64,000 nt of DNA from Nocardioides carbamazepini (GTDB lineage Bacteria; Actinomycetota; Actinomycetes; Propionibacteriales; Nocardioidaceae), in NCBI RefSeq assembly GCF_024614185.1, contig NZ_JAHTLF010000024.1, positions 165,745-229,744 of the forward strand. The letters run 5' to 3'. Made by a program: the position numbers and the translations under genes. Below the pieces are notes generated by a model, which had not been told where the DNA came from, did not search any database, and saw nothing but the letters and a program-made list of their open reading frames with translations. Positions 15,619 through 24,339 of this stretch are shown one piece after another; position 1 is the first letter of the stretch; each line of letters starts with the position of its first letter.

Positions 15619-18600
15619 TGGGCCACCACCGCTCCCGCGCTCTTCGCCGGGCACAGGGACACGAAGGTGCAGGTCCGGCACTGCTGGCCGGCGACCGCCG
15701 GGAAGTGCTCCTCCCGGATCAGCATGGCCGCGTGCGACAGGCGGGCGCGCAGCTCGTCGCGCTCCGGGCCGTCGTCGGCATGGACCGGCTGCCGCTGGAC
15801 GGTCGCGTCCGGCCCGCCGTCCGTCAACCCGAGCTGGACCAGCTCGGCGCCGCCCGCCTGGTGCGGTGCCGTGGCCAGCTCCCCCGGCGGCGGGTCGAGC
15901 GCACCGTGGTCGACGGCGTACTGGTAGAGCGCGAGCTGGACGTGCGTCTTGACCGAGGTGTCGCTCGGCTTGGAGCGCCCGGTCTTGAGGTCGACCACCA
16001 CGACCCGGCCGTCGGCGTCGAGCTCGACCCGGTCGGCATAGCCGGTCACCTGGACCTGCTCGTCACCCACCTCGACCACGGTCGAGAACCGCTCCTCGCG
16101 GCCGACCAGCTCGCGTGGGTTGGCCTCGTGCCAGTCGACGAACCGCTCCAGGGCCGCCCGGACCCGCTCGTGCTCACGCTGCTTGGACCACGGCGTGCGG
16201 AAGTCGAGGCGGTCCCACACCTCGTCGACATGGGCCATCAGCGCATCGGGGTCGGGCGGCGCGTCGCCCGAGGCCACCCGCTCGGCGAGGGCGTGCACCA
16301 GCTCGCCGAGGTTGGCCGACTGATGGGCACGGCCGACGCCGCCCGCCTCGCGGATCAGGAACCACTGGGTCGGGCAGACGGCGAGGGCGTCGAGCATGCT
16401 CGCCGACACCGGAACCGGCCGGTCCTCGTCGCGGATCGGCTCCGCGGACCGGCTGGGGGCGCGGGTGCCCCACCAGGTCGCCGGGTCGGCCGCCGGCGCC
16501 GCGAGGCGGCGCCCGACCCGCTCGCGGGCGAGCCGGGCCAGACGCCGCGCCGCGGCGTCCCGCAGGGCGGGATCGGCGTCGGGGTCGGCGAGGGTGCGAC
16601 GCAGCTCGGCCACGAGCCCATCGAGGGAGAGCGGGCGCGGCGGGCGGCCGACGACGTGCTCCACGGTGGAGCCCAGCTCGTCGAGGAAGCGCGACGGCTG
16701 CTCCCCCTCGTCCTCGCTCGAGCGCACCGCGGTCACGACGAGTCGCTCGCGGGCGCGGGTGCACCCGACGTAGAACAGTCGCCGCTCCTCCATCAGCAGC
16801 TCCCGGGTGGTCAGGGGCGGGACGACCGAGCCGACCAGACCTCCCTCGGTCGTGGGCCCGATCCGGTCCGCCTGGAGCAGTGTCGAGCGGCGCCGGAGGT
16901 CCGGCCACCCCTCCGCCTGCACGTGGGCGAGGACGACCAGGCGCCATTCGAGGCCCTTGCTGCGGTGGGCGGTCAACAGCCGCACGGCCGCGCCGCGGGC
17001 CCCGCGATCCGCCAGCGTGTCGGCCGGGATCTCCTGCTGGACCAGGCCCTCCAGGAACGGTGCCACGGCGAGATGCTCGCGACGCTCGCCGGCGCGGACC
17101 GCGACGTCGAAGAGGGCACAGATCGAGTCGAGGTCGCGGTGTGCCCGACGTGCCGCGCCGCCTCCGGTCTCGACCGAGCGCCGCAGCCGCTGTGGCCAGG
17201 AGGTGCCGGACCACAGGGTCCACAACAGCTCCTCAGCGCTCGCCCCGGCCTCGAGCTCGGCACGCGCGCGGCCCAGGAGGACGGCGAGGCCACGCGCCCG
17301 CTCCGCCTCGGGCGCGTCGACCGCGGCGAGGTGGGACGCGTCGAGGACCGCGAGGCGGACCAGCTCCCGCGAGCTGCGGGGAGTGCCCCCGGTCTCCTGG
17401 CACAGGTCCTTCTCACGGTTGCGCAGCAGCCGCGCCAGCCGGCGGACGTCGCCGGCGTCGAGACCGCCGAGTGGTCCGGTGAGCAGCGCCTCGGCCCGGG
17501 CGGCGTCGACGTGCTCCACGTGCTCGGGGTCGTCGTTGTCGAGGTTGACGACCGCCCGCAACCCCTCGAGCAGCGGCAGCACCGCGGGGTCACGGACCAG
17601 CGGCACCTCGTCGCGGGCGACCTCCACCGGCACCCCGGCCGCGCCGAGCGCCCGGCGCAGGGGCGCGATGCTCGCCCGCCCCGACCGCACGAGCACGGCC
17701 ATCTCGTCCCAGGGCACCCCGTCCTCGAGGTGGGCACGGCGGAGCAGGTCGGCGAGGTGCTCGGCCTCGGCCCGCTCGGTGTCGAAGGTGCGGACCTGCA
17801 CCCGACCCGGCCCGTACGCCGACCCGTCGGCCCGGGGAGCGAGGAACCGCTCGCGGGCCTCGGCAGGGATGGTCCCCCGTAGTCCGATCCGGCCGGCCAC
17901 CCGCTGAGCGGGCGCCAGGATGCCGGGGCCGAAGCGCCGCACCGTCCGCAGCGCCACGACGTCGGCGGGCGTGCCGTCGGCGCGCGGGAACGCCGTCGGG
18001 AACTCGAGGATGCCGCGCACCTCCGCCCCCCGGAACCCGTAGATCGACTGGTGCGGGTCGCCGACGGCCACGAGGTCACGGCCGTCACCGGCGATCGCCT
18101 GCAGCAGGGCCACCTGGCCGGGGTCGGTGTCCTGGTACTCGTCGACGAACACGTGCCGGAACTGCTCGCGCAGCTCGGTGCGATGGTCCTCGGCCTCGAT
18201 CCGCGCCCGCCGGATGAGGTCGGCGTAGTCGGTCGCGCCGAGGGAGTCGAGGGAGTCGAGGTACTGCTCCAGGAAGAGGCCCGCGGCGACGTACTCCTCG
18301 ATGCCCTCGGTCTCGCCCAGCCGGCGCAGCGCCTCGCCGTCGAGCCCCTTCTCCCGCGCCCGGCCGAGCACGGCGTGCACCTCGCGCGCGAAGCCGCGGG
18401 TGGCCATCGCCTGCCGGAACCGCTCGGGCCACCGCACGGACTCGGGATGGTCGGCGAGCAGCTCGCGCAGGATCACGTCCTGCTCGGGCGCGGACAGCAG
18501 GCGCAGCGGCGCCTCGTAGAGACCGGCCGGCGCGTAGCGGCGGACGAGGGCGTAGGCGAAGGAGTGGAACGTGGAGCTCAGCTGCGTGCCGGTCGTGCGG

Positions 18601-18887
18601 CCCAGGCGGGCCGTCACCCGGTCGCGGAGCTGGTCGGCCGCCTTGCGGGAGAACGTCAGCGCCAGCACCTGGTCGGGCCGCGCCCCGCGCCGCTCGATCC
18701 GGTCGACGATCGCCTCGACCAGGGTCGTGGTCTTCCCCGTGCCGGGGCCCGCCAGCACCAGCAACGGCCCGCCCGGGTGGTCGACGACCTGCTGCTGGTG
18801 CTCGTCGAGCACCGGCACCGCCGCGACCGCGGCGGGCGGGGCGAAGCGGTAGCTGGTCGGGGCGGTCGAGGGGTCCACGGGCGCCAC
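15615..18887 (-). CDS. adnA: AdnA subunit of the AdnAB helicase-nuclease
   Basis: 1090 aa. Seen: Walker A GPGTGKTT (47-54), VFVDEYQDTDPGQ, GDPHQSIYGFRGAE, AHRSKGLEWRLVV and VGCTRARERL, then a C-terminal nuclease with VVVVDLKTG (about residue 965). A Cys in LAVCPTQWF together with a final CRTC...LC cluster forms the iron-sulfur staple seen in AdnA and AddB nuclease domains. Both motor and nuclease residues look intact. It is the first gene of the adnAB pair; the M. tuberculosis order Rv3202c-Rv3201c is the same. A hairpin at 18917-18955 and a 500-nt gene-free region lie upstream. Confidence 0.92.
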   Translation of the reverse strand: MAPVDPSTAPTSYRFAPPAAVAAVPVLDEHQQQVVDHPGGPLLVLAGPGTGKTTTLVEAIVDRIERRGARPDQVLALTFSRKAADQLRDRVTARLGRTTGTQLSSTFHSFAYALVRRYAPAGLYEAPLRLLSAPEQDVILRELLADHPESVRWPERFRQAMATRGFAREVHAVLGRAREKGLDGEALRRLGETEGIEEYVAAGLFLEQYLDSLDSLGATDYADLIRRARIEAEDHRTELREQFRHVFVDEYQDTDPGQVALLQAIAGDGRDLVAVGDPHQSIYGFRGAEVRGILEFPTAFPRADGTPADVVALRTVRRFGPGILAPAQRVAGRIGLRGTIPAEARERFLAPRADGSAYGPGRVQVRTFDTERAEAEHLADLLRRAHLEDGVPWDEMAVLVRSGRASIAPLRRALGAAGVPVEVARDEVPLVRDPAVLPLLEGLRAVVNLDNDDPEHVEHVDAARAEALLTGPLGGLDAGDVRRLARLLRNREKDLCQETGGTPRSSRELVRLAVLDASHLAAVDAPEAERARGLAVLLGRARAELEAGASAEELLWTLWSGTSWPQRLRRSVETGGGAARRAHRDLDSICALFDVAVRAGERREHLAVAPFLEGLVQQEIPADTLADRGARGAAVRLLTAHRSKGLEWRLVVLAHVQAEGWPDLRRRSTLLQADRIGPTTEGGLVGSVVPPLTTRELLMEERRLFYVGCTRARERLVVTAVRSSEDEGEQPSRFLDELGSTVEHVVGRPPRPLSLDGLVAELRRTLADPDADPALRDAAARRLARLARERVGRRLAAPAADPATWWGTRAPSRSAEPIRDEDRPVPVSASMLDALAVCPTQWFLIREAGGVGRAHQSANLGELVHALAERVASGDAPPDPDALMAHVDEVWDRLDFRTPWSKQREHERVRAALERFVDWHEANPRELVGREERFSTVVEVGDEQVQVTGYADRVELDADGRVVVVDLKTGRSKPSDTSVKTHVQLALYQYAVDHGALDPPPGELATAPHQAGGAELVQLGLTDGGPDATVQRQPVHADDGPERDELRARLSHAAMLIREEHFPAVAGQQCRTCTFVSLCPAKSAGAVVAQ

Positions 18888-18916
18888 TCAACCACCCCGG
18901 TCCGACAGAAATGGGC

Positions 18917-18955
18917 GAAGGGCCCCTCGCGAGTATGAGTCGCAAGGGGCCCTTC
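18917..18955. terminator. Hairpin upstream of adnA
   Basis: A 16-bp stem with one G-T mismatch (18917-18932 with 18940-18955), 7-nt loop, no T-run. It lies 5' of both flanking genes, so it cannot terminate either of them. It may be a leader attenuator of adnAB or the relic of a lost gene. Confidence 0.5.
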
Positions 18956-19219
18956 TGGTGACCGGTACTGGTGACGCTCCCGATCGATCGTCCGGCTGCT
19001 GCGATCCCGCGAGCCTCGTCACCCGGCTCGCGCGGCCAGCGTCCCCGTGAGGGGCCGCCTCGCCTCGACCCGAAGGTCGTGGCCGGCCGGCTGGATCGTC
19101 GCCTTCCGGCTGATCCCGCTCTCCCGGAGGAGTGCGTGGGAGAAGTTCTACGCCCGTCCACCCGTGGGTGGCAAGGGGTTTCGCCAGGTTTTTACGGGGG
19201 TTCTCGCTCATCCACCGTT

Positions 19220-19260
19220 GCTCGGCGTGTCGTCCACAGACACGCCGAGCCTTGTCCACA
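19220..19260. repeat. Hairpin with a GTCCACA loop next to a DnaA-box-like site
   Basis: A perfect 12-bp stem, GCTCGGCGTGTC (19220-19231) with its inverse (19239-19250), presents the 7-nt loop GTCCACA. TTGTCCACA follows immediately (19252-19260). The same TCCACAG words occur at 4345-4519 and near 5880. Confidence 0.55.
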
Positions 19261-19388
19261 GGCCGACCCGCGTCATCCCCAGGACGGGACCGGACCTGTG
19301 GAGGAAGCGGGTCCTGAGTACCGATGCTCAGCGGGGTCTGAGTGGCGCGTCGCTGGCGGCCGGCGGCGACAGATGGGGGAATGTACTC

Positions 19389-21926
19389 ATGCGCTACGCC
19401 GACCCGTCGCTCTGCCCCGACTGCCGCTCCGCTCTGCCCACCGGCATCTCCGTCTGCCCGGCCTGCGACCTGCTCGTCCGCCACCCCGTCGCGGCCGACC
19501 TGTTCGGCGCGCTCCAGCGGGCCGACGGGCTCCTGGCGCGGCTCCGCACCGCGAGCGACGCCTTCCACGACCGGCCCGCCGAGGTCGCCGCGCCGAGCAG
19601 CCTGGGCGGTCCGCTCGTGCCTCCCGCCGCGCCGACGCCGCCGAAGCGCGCGGCGACGGCCGGCCTGCCGTCCTACCCCGGCCCGGTCCCCCCGCCTCCC
19701 GCTCCGCCGCCCGCACCGCCGCTCGTGCTCGCCTCTCCCGGCGGCGTCTCGTTCGCCTCGGTCCCGAAGATCCTGCTCGGGCTCGGGGCGTTCTGCCTCC
19801 TGGTCGCGGCGGTGATCTTCCTGGCCGTGTCCTGGTCGGCGTTGGGCGTGGGCGGCCGCACCGCGGTCCTCGCGGGTCTCACCCTGACGGCCGGCGCCGC
19901 CGCGCTGCTGCTGCACCGGGTCGGGCTCCGCATCGCCGGCGAGTCGCTCGTGGTCGTGGCACTCGGCCTGCTCGCGCTCGACGTCGTCGGCGCCGGTGCC
20001 GCGGGCTGGTTCGGCGACGGCCCGGACGGCGCGATCGTCTGCGCCACCGGCCTGGTCGTCGCCCTCGCGGGCGCCGGGCTCGGCCTGGTCCGGGTCGGCG
20101 ACCGGCCGAGGCTGGTGGCGCCCCAGGTGATCGCCGGCATCGGCCTGTTCACCGGGTACGCCGGCGCGGCCAGCGCCACCGACCACTGGCTGGTCGCCGG
20201 CCACGTCATCACCGCTCTGGCGGTGGGCGCGGTCCTGCTCGGCCGCCGCACCGGTGCCGCCGCTCTGCTGTGGAGCGCCGCCGGCGCTGCCGGCCTCGTC
20301 TGGCTCTGCACGGCCGGTGCCGCGTTCGCCGAGTCCCTCGCGACGCCCGACCTGCGCCGGCTCTGGATCGACGGCACCGGCTGGTCGCTGCTCGTCAGCG
20401 CAGCCGTGCTGCTGGTCCCCGGCGCCGTCGTCCGGCACCGCGCCCTGCTGCTCGCCGGCGCCAGCGGCGCCGCGATGCTCGTGACCGTCGTCCTCACCCT
20501 CCCGTCCGTCGACACCGATGCCCGCACCGTGGGTCTCGTCGCCCTCGGGACGACGGCCGCCTGGGTGCTCGCCCTGGGCGCGCTCCCCCGGGCGGCCCGG
20601 ATCGTCGCCATCGCTCCCGCCGCCACCGGCAGCCTCGTGCTCGTCGGCCTCGCGCTGCGGACGACCGCCGACGCGCTCGACCGCTGGTCCCAGGTGGCCG
20701 ACGTCCTGGACCGGCCGTTCGGCGTACGGCTCACGACGCCCGACCCGGTGACCGAGCCGGCCCTGCTGGTTCCCTCCCTCCTGACGGTTCTCGCCTGCGT
20801 CGCCCTCATCGACCGAGACCGCACGCTGCGTACGCTGCCCGCCTGGGGCCGGGTCGCCGGCCTCGTCACGGGCGTCTCCCTCGCCACCACCGTCGCCTCG
20901 TACGACGTCCCGCTGGCCGCGCCGCTCGCCGTGCTCGCCGTGGTGGCCCTCGGCGGCGCGGTGCTCGCGCTGCGGACGGCCGGCGTGGAGGCCACGGTGT
21001 GGGCCCTCGTGACCGTGACGGTGACGGCGGCGGTCGCGATGGGCGCGCTGCCCAGCGACGGCCTCGTGCTGGTCCACGTCGCACCGCTGGCCGTGGGGCT
21101 CGTCGCCGTGGCCGTCCTCGGCCGGCAGCAGGCGACCCGCGTCGTGGCGGGCATCGGCGCCCCGGCGGCGCTCGGCCTGGCCACGGCCGCGGCGGTCATG
21201 GTGATCGGCGACGACGCCGCCTGGGTCTCGATCCCGGTCCTGCTCGTCGTGGGCGTGCTCGCCCTCGCCCTGCCCCGCATCGACGTCGAGGCGTCCGCGA
21301 CCGTGGTCGCCCTCCTCGCCCTGCCCGTCTCGCTGTCGACCACCACGGACGTCGGCGGCTACGCGGCACTGTGGCTGACGGTGGGCGGCTTCCTGCTGTG
21401 CGGGACGGCGCTGCTGCACGAGTCGCGCCGCGGCTGCGCGTTCGCGGGCGCCGGACTCCTGCTGCTGGCCAGCTGGGTGCGGCTGGCCGACCTCGACGTC
21501 GCCGAGCCGGAGCCGTACACGCTGCCTCTCTCGGCCGCGCTGCTCGCGTTCGGCCTGTGGCGGCTCCGGCGCTCGGCGGCGGTCGGCACCGTCGAGGCGC
21601 TGCTCCCCGGGCTGCTGCTCGCGACCGTGCCCTCCCTGATCTGGGTGCTCGGCGACCCCGTGTCGCTGCGGGCGCTGGCCCTCGGCGGTGCCTGCCTGGC
21701 GCTGACCGTGGCCGGCGCGGCGATGCGCTGGAGCGCGCCGCTGGTCGTGGGCGCGGGCGTCGGTGCGGCGGTGGTGCTGCGCGAGCTCGGGCCCTACGCC
21801 GGCGAGTTCCCGAAGTGGGTCTGGATCGGGCTGGCCGGGGCGCTGCTGACGGTCGTCGGGATCACCTGGGAGCGACGCCTGCTCGACGTGCGCAAGGCCG
21901 CCGGCCTCCTCGGCCGCCTCCGGTGA
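19389..21926 (+). CDS. Zinc-ribbon multi-pass membrane protein (SCO7613-like)
   Basis: 845 aa. Seen: an N-terminal zinc ribbon with Cys 9, 12, 23 and 26 (CPDC, then CPAC), a short helical segment, a Pro/Ala-rich linker (about residues 60-115), then roughly 25 predicted membrane helices rich in Leu, Val and Ala to the C-terminus. This layout resembles large actinobacterial proteins described with a SCO7613 C-terminal domain; no function is known to me. ATG 19389 is the first Met before the ribbon. It is followed after 35 nt by tpx on the same strand and may share its message. Confidence 0.75.
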   Translation: MRYADPSLCPDCRSALPTGISVCPACDLLVRHPVAADLFGALQRADGLLARLRTASDAFHDRPAEVAAPSSLGGPLVPPAAPTPPKRAATAGLPSYPGPVPPPPAPPPAPPLVLASPGGVSFASVPKILLGLGAFCLLVAAVIFLAVSWSALGVGGRTAVLAGLTLTAGAAALLLHRVGLRIAGESLVVVALGLLALDVVGAGAAGWFGDGPDGAIVCATGLVVALAGAGLGLVRVGDRPRLVAPQVIAGIGLFTGYAGAASATDHWLVAGHVITALAVGAVLLGRRTGAAALLWSAAGAAGLVWLCTAGAAFAESLATPDLRRLWIDGTGWSLLVSAAVLLVPGAVVRHRALLLAGASGAAMLVTVVLTLPSVDTDARTVGLVALGTTAAWVLALGALPRAARIVAIAPAATGSLVLVGLALRTTADALDRWSQVADVLDRPFGVRLTTPDPVTEPALLVPSLLTVLACVALIDRDRTLRTLPAWGRVAGLVTGVSLATTVASYDVPLAAPLAVLAVVALGGAVLALRTAGVEATVWALVTVTVTAAVAMGALPSDGLVLVHVAPLAVGLVAVAVLGRQQATRVVAGIGAPAALGLATAAAVMVIGDDAAWVSIPVLLVVGVLALALPRIDVEASATVVALLALPVSLSTTTDVGGYAALWLTVGGFLLCGTALLHESRRGCAFAGAGLLLLASWVRLADLDVAEPEPYTLPLSAALLAFGLWRLRRSAAVGTVEALLPGLLLATVPSLIWVLGDPVSLRALALGGACLALTVAGAAMRWSAPLVVGAGVGAAVVLRELGPYAGEFPKWVWIGLAGALLTVVGITWERRLLDVRKAAGLLGRLR

Positions 21927-21961
21927 CGGACGGCGTACGGTCACCTGCTAGACAAGGGGAC

Positions 21962-22453
21962 ATGGCTACCACTGCACTCGGGGGGAACCCCGTCCAGACC
22001 GTCGGCGACCTCCCCTCCGTCGGCTCCTCCGCCCCGACCTTCGAGCTCACCGGCGCGGACTTCAGCAGCATCACCCTCCCCGAGGGCCAGCGTGCTGTCC
22101 TCAACATCTTCCCGAGCATCGACACCGGTGTCTGCGCGGCCAGCGTGCGGAAGTTCAACGAGCTCGCCGCCGGCCTCGACAACACGACGGTCATCAACGT
22201 CTCGCAGGACCTGCCGCCGGCCCTGGGCCGCTTCTGCGGCGCCGAGGGCATCGACAACGTCCAGGTCGGCTCCGGCTTCCGCTCGTCCTTCGGCGACGAC
22301 TACGGCGTGCGGATGGCCGACGGCAAGCTCGCCGGCCTGTTCGCCCGCTCGGTCGTCGTGGTCGACGCCGACGGCTCCGTGCTCCACTCCCAGCTGGTCC
22401 CCGAGATCGCGACCGAGCCGGACTACGACGCCGCCGTCGCGGCGCTGTCCTGA
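21962..22453 (+). CDS. tpx: Thiol peroxidase Tpx
   Basis: 163 aa, atypical 2-Cys peroxiredoxin of the Tpx family, which reduces H2O2 and alkyl hydroperoxides with thioredoxin. Seen: FPSIDTGVCAASVRKFN with peroxidatic Cys58, and QDLPPALGRFC with resolving Cys92, both canonical. An AAGGGG precedes the ATG. It lies 35 nt after the membrane-protein gene and is convergent with the alkyltransferase-like gene. No SigR-type promoter is visible directly upstream. Confidence 0.95.
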   Translation: MATTALGGNPVQTVGDLPSVGSSAPTFELTGADFSSITLPEGQRAVLNIFPSIDTGVCAASVRKFNELAAGLDNTTVINVSQDLPPALGRFCGAEGIDNVQVGSGFRSSFGDDYGVRMADGKLAGLFARSVVVVDADGSVLHSQLVPEIATEPDYDAAVAALS

Positions 22454-22468
22454 GCTGAGACTCCCGGG

Positions 22469-22771
22469 CTAGTCCCCCGTCGCCGGGTCCCAGAAGGCCC
22501 GGCGCATGTCGAGGGCCCCGCTGCTGTCGCGCAGCGGGGTGCCCTCGGCGAGGTACGCCGTGCGGGCCCGGTCGTCGTGGCTCGGCGGGAGCGTTCCGTC
22601 GGCACGCACCACCCGCCACCACGGCACCGGGCCGCCGTACCTCGCCATCACGGACCCCACCTGACGGGGTCCCCCTCCGACGACGGCCGCCACCGCGCCG
22701 TACGTCGTGACGCGCCCCGGCGGCACCTGCTCGACCAGGTCGAGCACCCGCTCGACGTACCCCTCGTCCAC
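22469..22771 (-). CDS. Alkyltransferase-like protein (ATL, MGMT fold without Cys)
   Basis: 100 aa, the size of a stand-alone MGMT DNA-binding domain. Seen: PPGRVTTYGAVA and GGPRQVGSVMARY (DNA-recognition helix), then PWWRVVRADGTL where methyltransferases have PCHRV. The acceptor Cys is Trp51, as in ATL proteins, which bind O6-alkylguanine and flag it for nucleotide excision repair without removing the adduct. The GTG start is 6 nt after CATGAT (minus strand, 22778-22783), so probably leaderless. It is monocistronic. Confidence 0.9.
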   Translation of the reverse strand: MDEGYVERVLDLVEQVPPGRVTTYGAVAAVVGGGPRQVGSVMARYGGPVPWWRVVRADGTLPPSHDDRARTAYLAEGTPLRDSSGALDMRRAFWDPATGD

Positions 22772-22802
22772 GAGACGATCATGCCGGGCGCCTCGGACAA
22801 GC

Positions 22803-22834
22803 CGAGAGCCCCGTCCGGCTGGACGGGGCTCTCG
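22803..22834 (-). terminator. Terminator downstream of moeZ
   Basis: A perfect 14-bp stem, CGAGAGCCCCGTCC (22803-22816) with 22821-22834, loop GGCT. It lies 132 nt after the moeZ stop and before the ATL promoter. No U-tract follows on the minus strand. Confidence 0.7.
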
Positions 22835-22945
22835 GGTGCTCCCTCGGTGCGACCCGACCGACGTGGCCGGGCGCCCTCCGATTGGTGCGACGCGGCTGTG
22901 CGGCCGCGTGCCTGGACCAACGACGACGCCGCGTCGCGGTTACGA

Positions 22946-22969
22946 ACGCGCTCGCGCCATCAAACTCAG
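22946..22969. repeat. 24-nt intergenic repeat, copy 1 (moeZ 3' end)
   Basis: An identical 24-mer (starts ACGCGCTCGCGCCATC, ends AAACTCAG) occurs at 26754-26777. A diverged copy occurs at 26791-26810. Here it includes the moeZ stop codon (TCA at 22966-22968 on the plus strand). Confidence 0.7.
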
Positions 22970-24174
22970 TAGCTGGGCTGGCTCGGGTCGATCTGGTTGA
23001 CCCAGGCCACCACGCCGCCACCCACGTGGACCGCGTCGTCGTACCCGGCGCCCTTGACGATCGCCAGGCACTCGGCCGAGCGGACACCGCTCTTGCAGTG
23101 CAGGACGACCTGCTTGCCCGAGTCGACCGGCGGCAGCTGGCCGAGGGCGGTGCCGTTGAGGAAGTCGCCCTTCGGGATGAGCACCGCGCCCGGGATGTGG
23201 TTGATCTCGGCCTCGGCGGGCTCGCGCACGTCGACCAGGACGAAGTCACGGCTGCCCTCCTCGCGCTCCTTGATCATCGACGCGAGCTGGGTGACCGAGA
23301 TGGTGGCGTCGACCGCGGCGTCGGCGGCCTCCTCGGAGATCGCGCCGCAGAACGCGTCGTAGTCGATGAGGCCGGTGACGGTGGGGTTCTCGCCGCACAG
23401 CGCGCAGTTGGGGTCCTTGCGCACCTTCAGCTTGCGCCACTCCAGCTCGAGGGCGTCGTAGATGACGAGCTTGCCGATGGCCGGCTCGCCGGCACCGATG
23501 AGCAGCTTGATGGCCTCGTTGACCTGGATCGAGCCGATGCTCGCGCACAGGACACCGAGCACGCCGCCCTCGGCGCACGAGGGCACCATGCCCGGCGGCG
23601 GGGGCTCCGGGTAGAGGCAGCGATAGCAGGGGGCGTCGTCGGCCATGGTGGGCGCGAACACCGAGGCCTGGCCGTCGAAGCGGTAGATCGAGCCCCAGAC
23701 GTAGGGGATCCCGAGGAAGTACGCCGCGTCGTTGACCATGTAGCGCGTGGCGAAGTTGTCGGTGCCGTCGACGATGAGGTCGTAGCCCTGGAAGACGTCC
23801 ATGACGTTGTCGTTGTCGAGGCGCGTCTCGTGGAGGACCACGTTGACCAGCGGGTTGATCTCGAGGATCGACTCCTTGGCCGAGAGGCCCTTCGACTTGC
23901 CGAGGTCGGACATGCCGTGGATGACCTGGCGCTGCAGGTTGGACTCGTCGACCTCGTCGAACTCGGCGATGCCGAGGGTGCCGACACCCGCGGCGGCGAG
24001 GTACAGCAGCGCCGGGCTGCCGAGACCGCCGGCGCCGATGACCAGCACCTTGGCGTTCTTGAGGCGCTTCTGACCGTCCATCGCGACGTCGGGGATGATC
24101 AGGTGGCGACTGTAGCGGCGGACCTCGTCGATGGTCAGCTCGGTGGCCGGCTCGACCAGCGCGGGAAAGCTCAC
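22966..24174 (-). CDS. moeZ: MoeZ: adenylyltransferase-sulfurtransferase (MoeB plus rhodanese)
   Basis: 402 aa. MoeZ adenylates and then thiocarboxylates ubiquitin-like sulfur carriers (MoaD, ThiS, CysO types) for molybdopterin and other sulfur pathways. Seen: an E1-type nucleotide site GAGGLG (47-52), the VDGTDNFATRY segment, a zinc site (CYRC and CALC), and a C-terminal rhodanese with VDVREPAE and the active-site loop HCKSGVRS (about residue 365). GTG 24174 has GAGGAG about 8 nt upstream. A SigR/SigH-like promoter lies 49-75 nt before it, as reported for moeZ genes in thiol-stress regulons. Confidence 0.93.
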   Translation of the reverse strand: MSFPALVEPATELTIDEVRRYSRHLIIPDVAMDGQKRLKNAKVLVIGAGGLGSPALLYLAAAGVGTLGIAEFDEVDESNLQRQVIHGMSDLGKSKGLSAKESILEINPLVNVVLHETRLDNDNVMDVFQGYDLIVDGTDNFATRYMVNDAAYFLGIPYVWGSIYRFDGQASVFAPTMADDAPCYRCLYPEPPPPGMVPSCAEGGVLGVLCASIGSIQVNEAIKLLIGAGEPAIGKLVIYDALELEWRKLKVRKDPNCALCGENPTVTGLIDYDAFCGAISEEAADAAVDATISVTQLASMIKEREEGSRDFVLVDVREPAEAEINHIPGAVLIPKGDFLNGTALGQLPPVDSGKQVVLHCKSGVRSAECLAIVKGAGYDDAVHVGGGVVAWVNQIDPSQPSY

Positions 24175-24222
24175 GGCGTACTCCTCGGGGTACTGCAGAT
24201 GGGATGGGGGCTGTCCAGGGCC

Positions 24223-24249
24223 AACGCGGTGCCGGCCCCGACTGTTCCC
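24223..24249 (-). promoter_or_regulatory. SigR/SigH-type promoter of moeZ
   Basis: Minus strand: GGGAAC (24244-24249), 18 nt, GTT (24223-24225). Same hexamer and spacing as the mycoredoxin promoter. Confidence 0.65.
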
Positions 24250-24339
24250 TCGGCCCTTCCATGGTCCCTGCCGGCGCCAAGGGCCCGGCGCCACGTCCCG
24301 GCATCCGGACCCCGGCTACCAACGAGTAGGCTCCATGCT

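Larger units (their letters stand above)
18888..19388. other. 501-nt gene-free divergent region
   Basis: It separates adnA (minus) from the zinc-ribbon membrane protein (plus). It contains a hairpin close to adnA (18917-18955), a second hairpin with a GTCCACA loop (19220-19250), TTGTCCACA (19252-19260) and CCTGTGGAG, a reverse box, near 19295. Small open frames here are low-complexity and lack ribosome sites, so I call none. Confidence 0.5.

Noticed and set aside
11899..15927. A 1342-codon open frame on the plus strand opposite adnB and adnA
   Set aside because: It is a high-GC antisense shadow: Arg/Gly/Ala/Pro-rich, no domains, while the minus strand encodes clear AdnB and AdnA motifs.
18971..19388. 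Protein-coding frames in the divergent region upstream of adnA
   Set aside because: Frames are Pro/Arg-rich, lack ribosome sites and run through the hairpins; no sign of a real gene.
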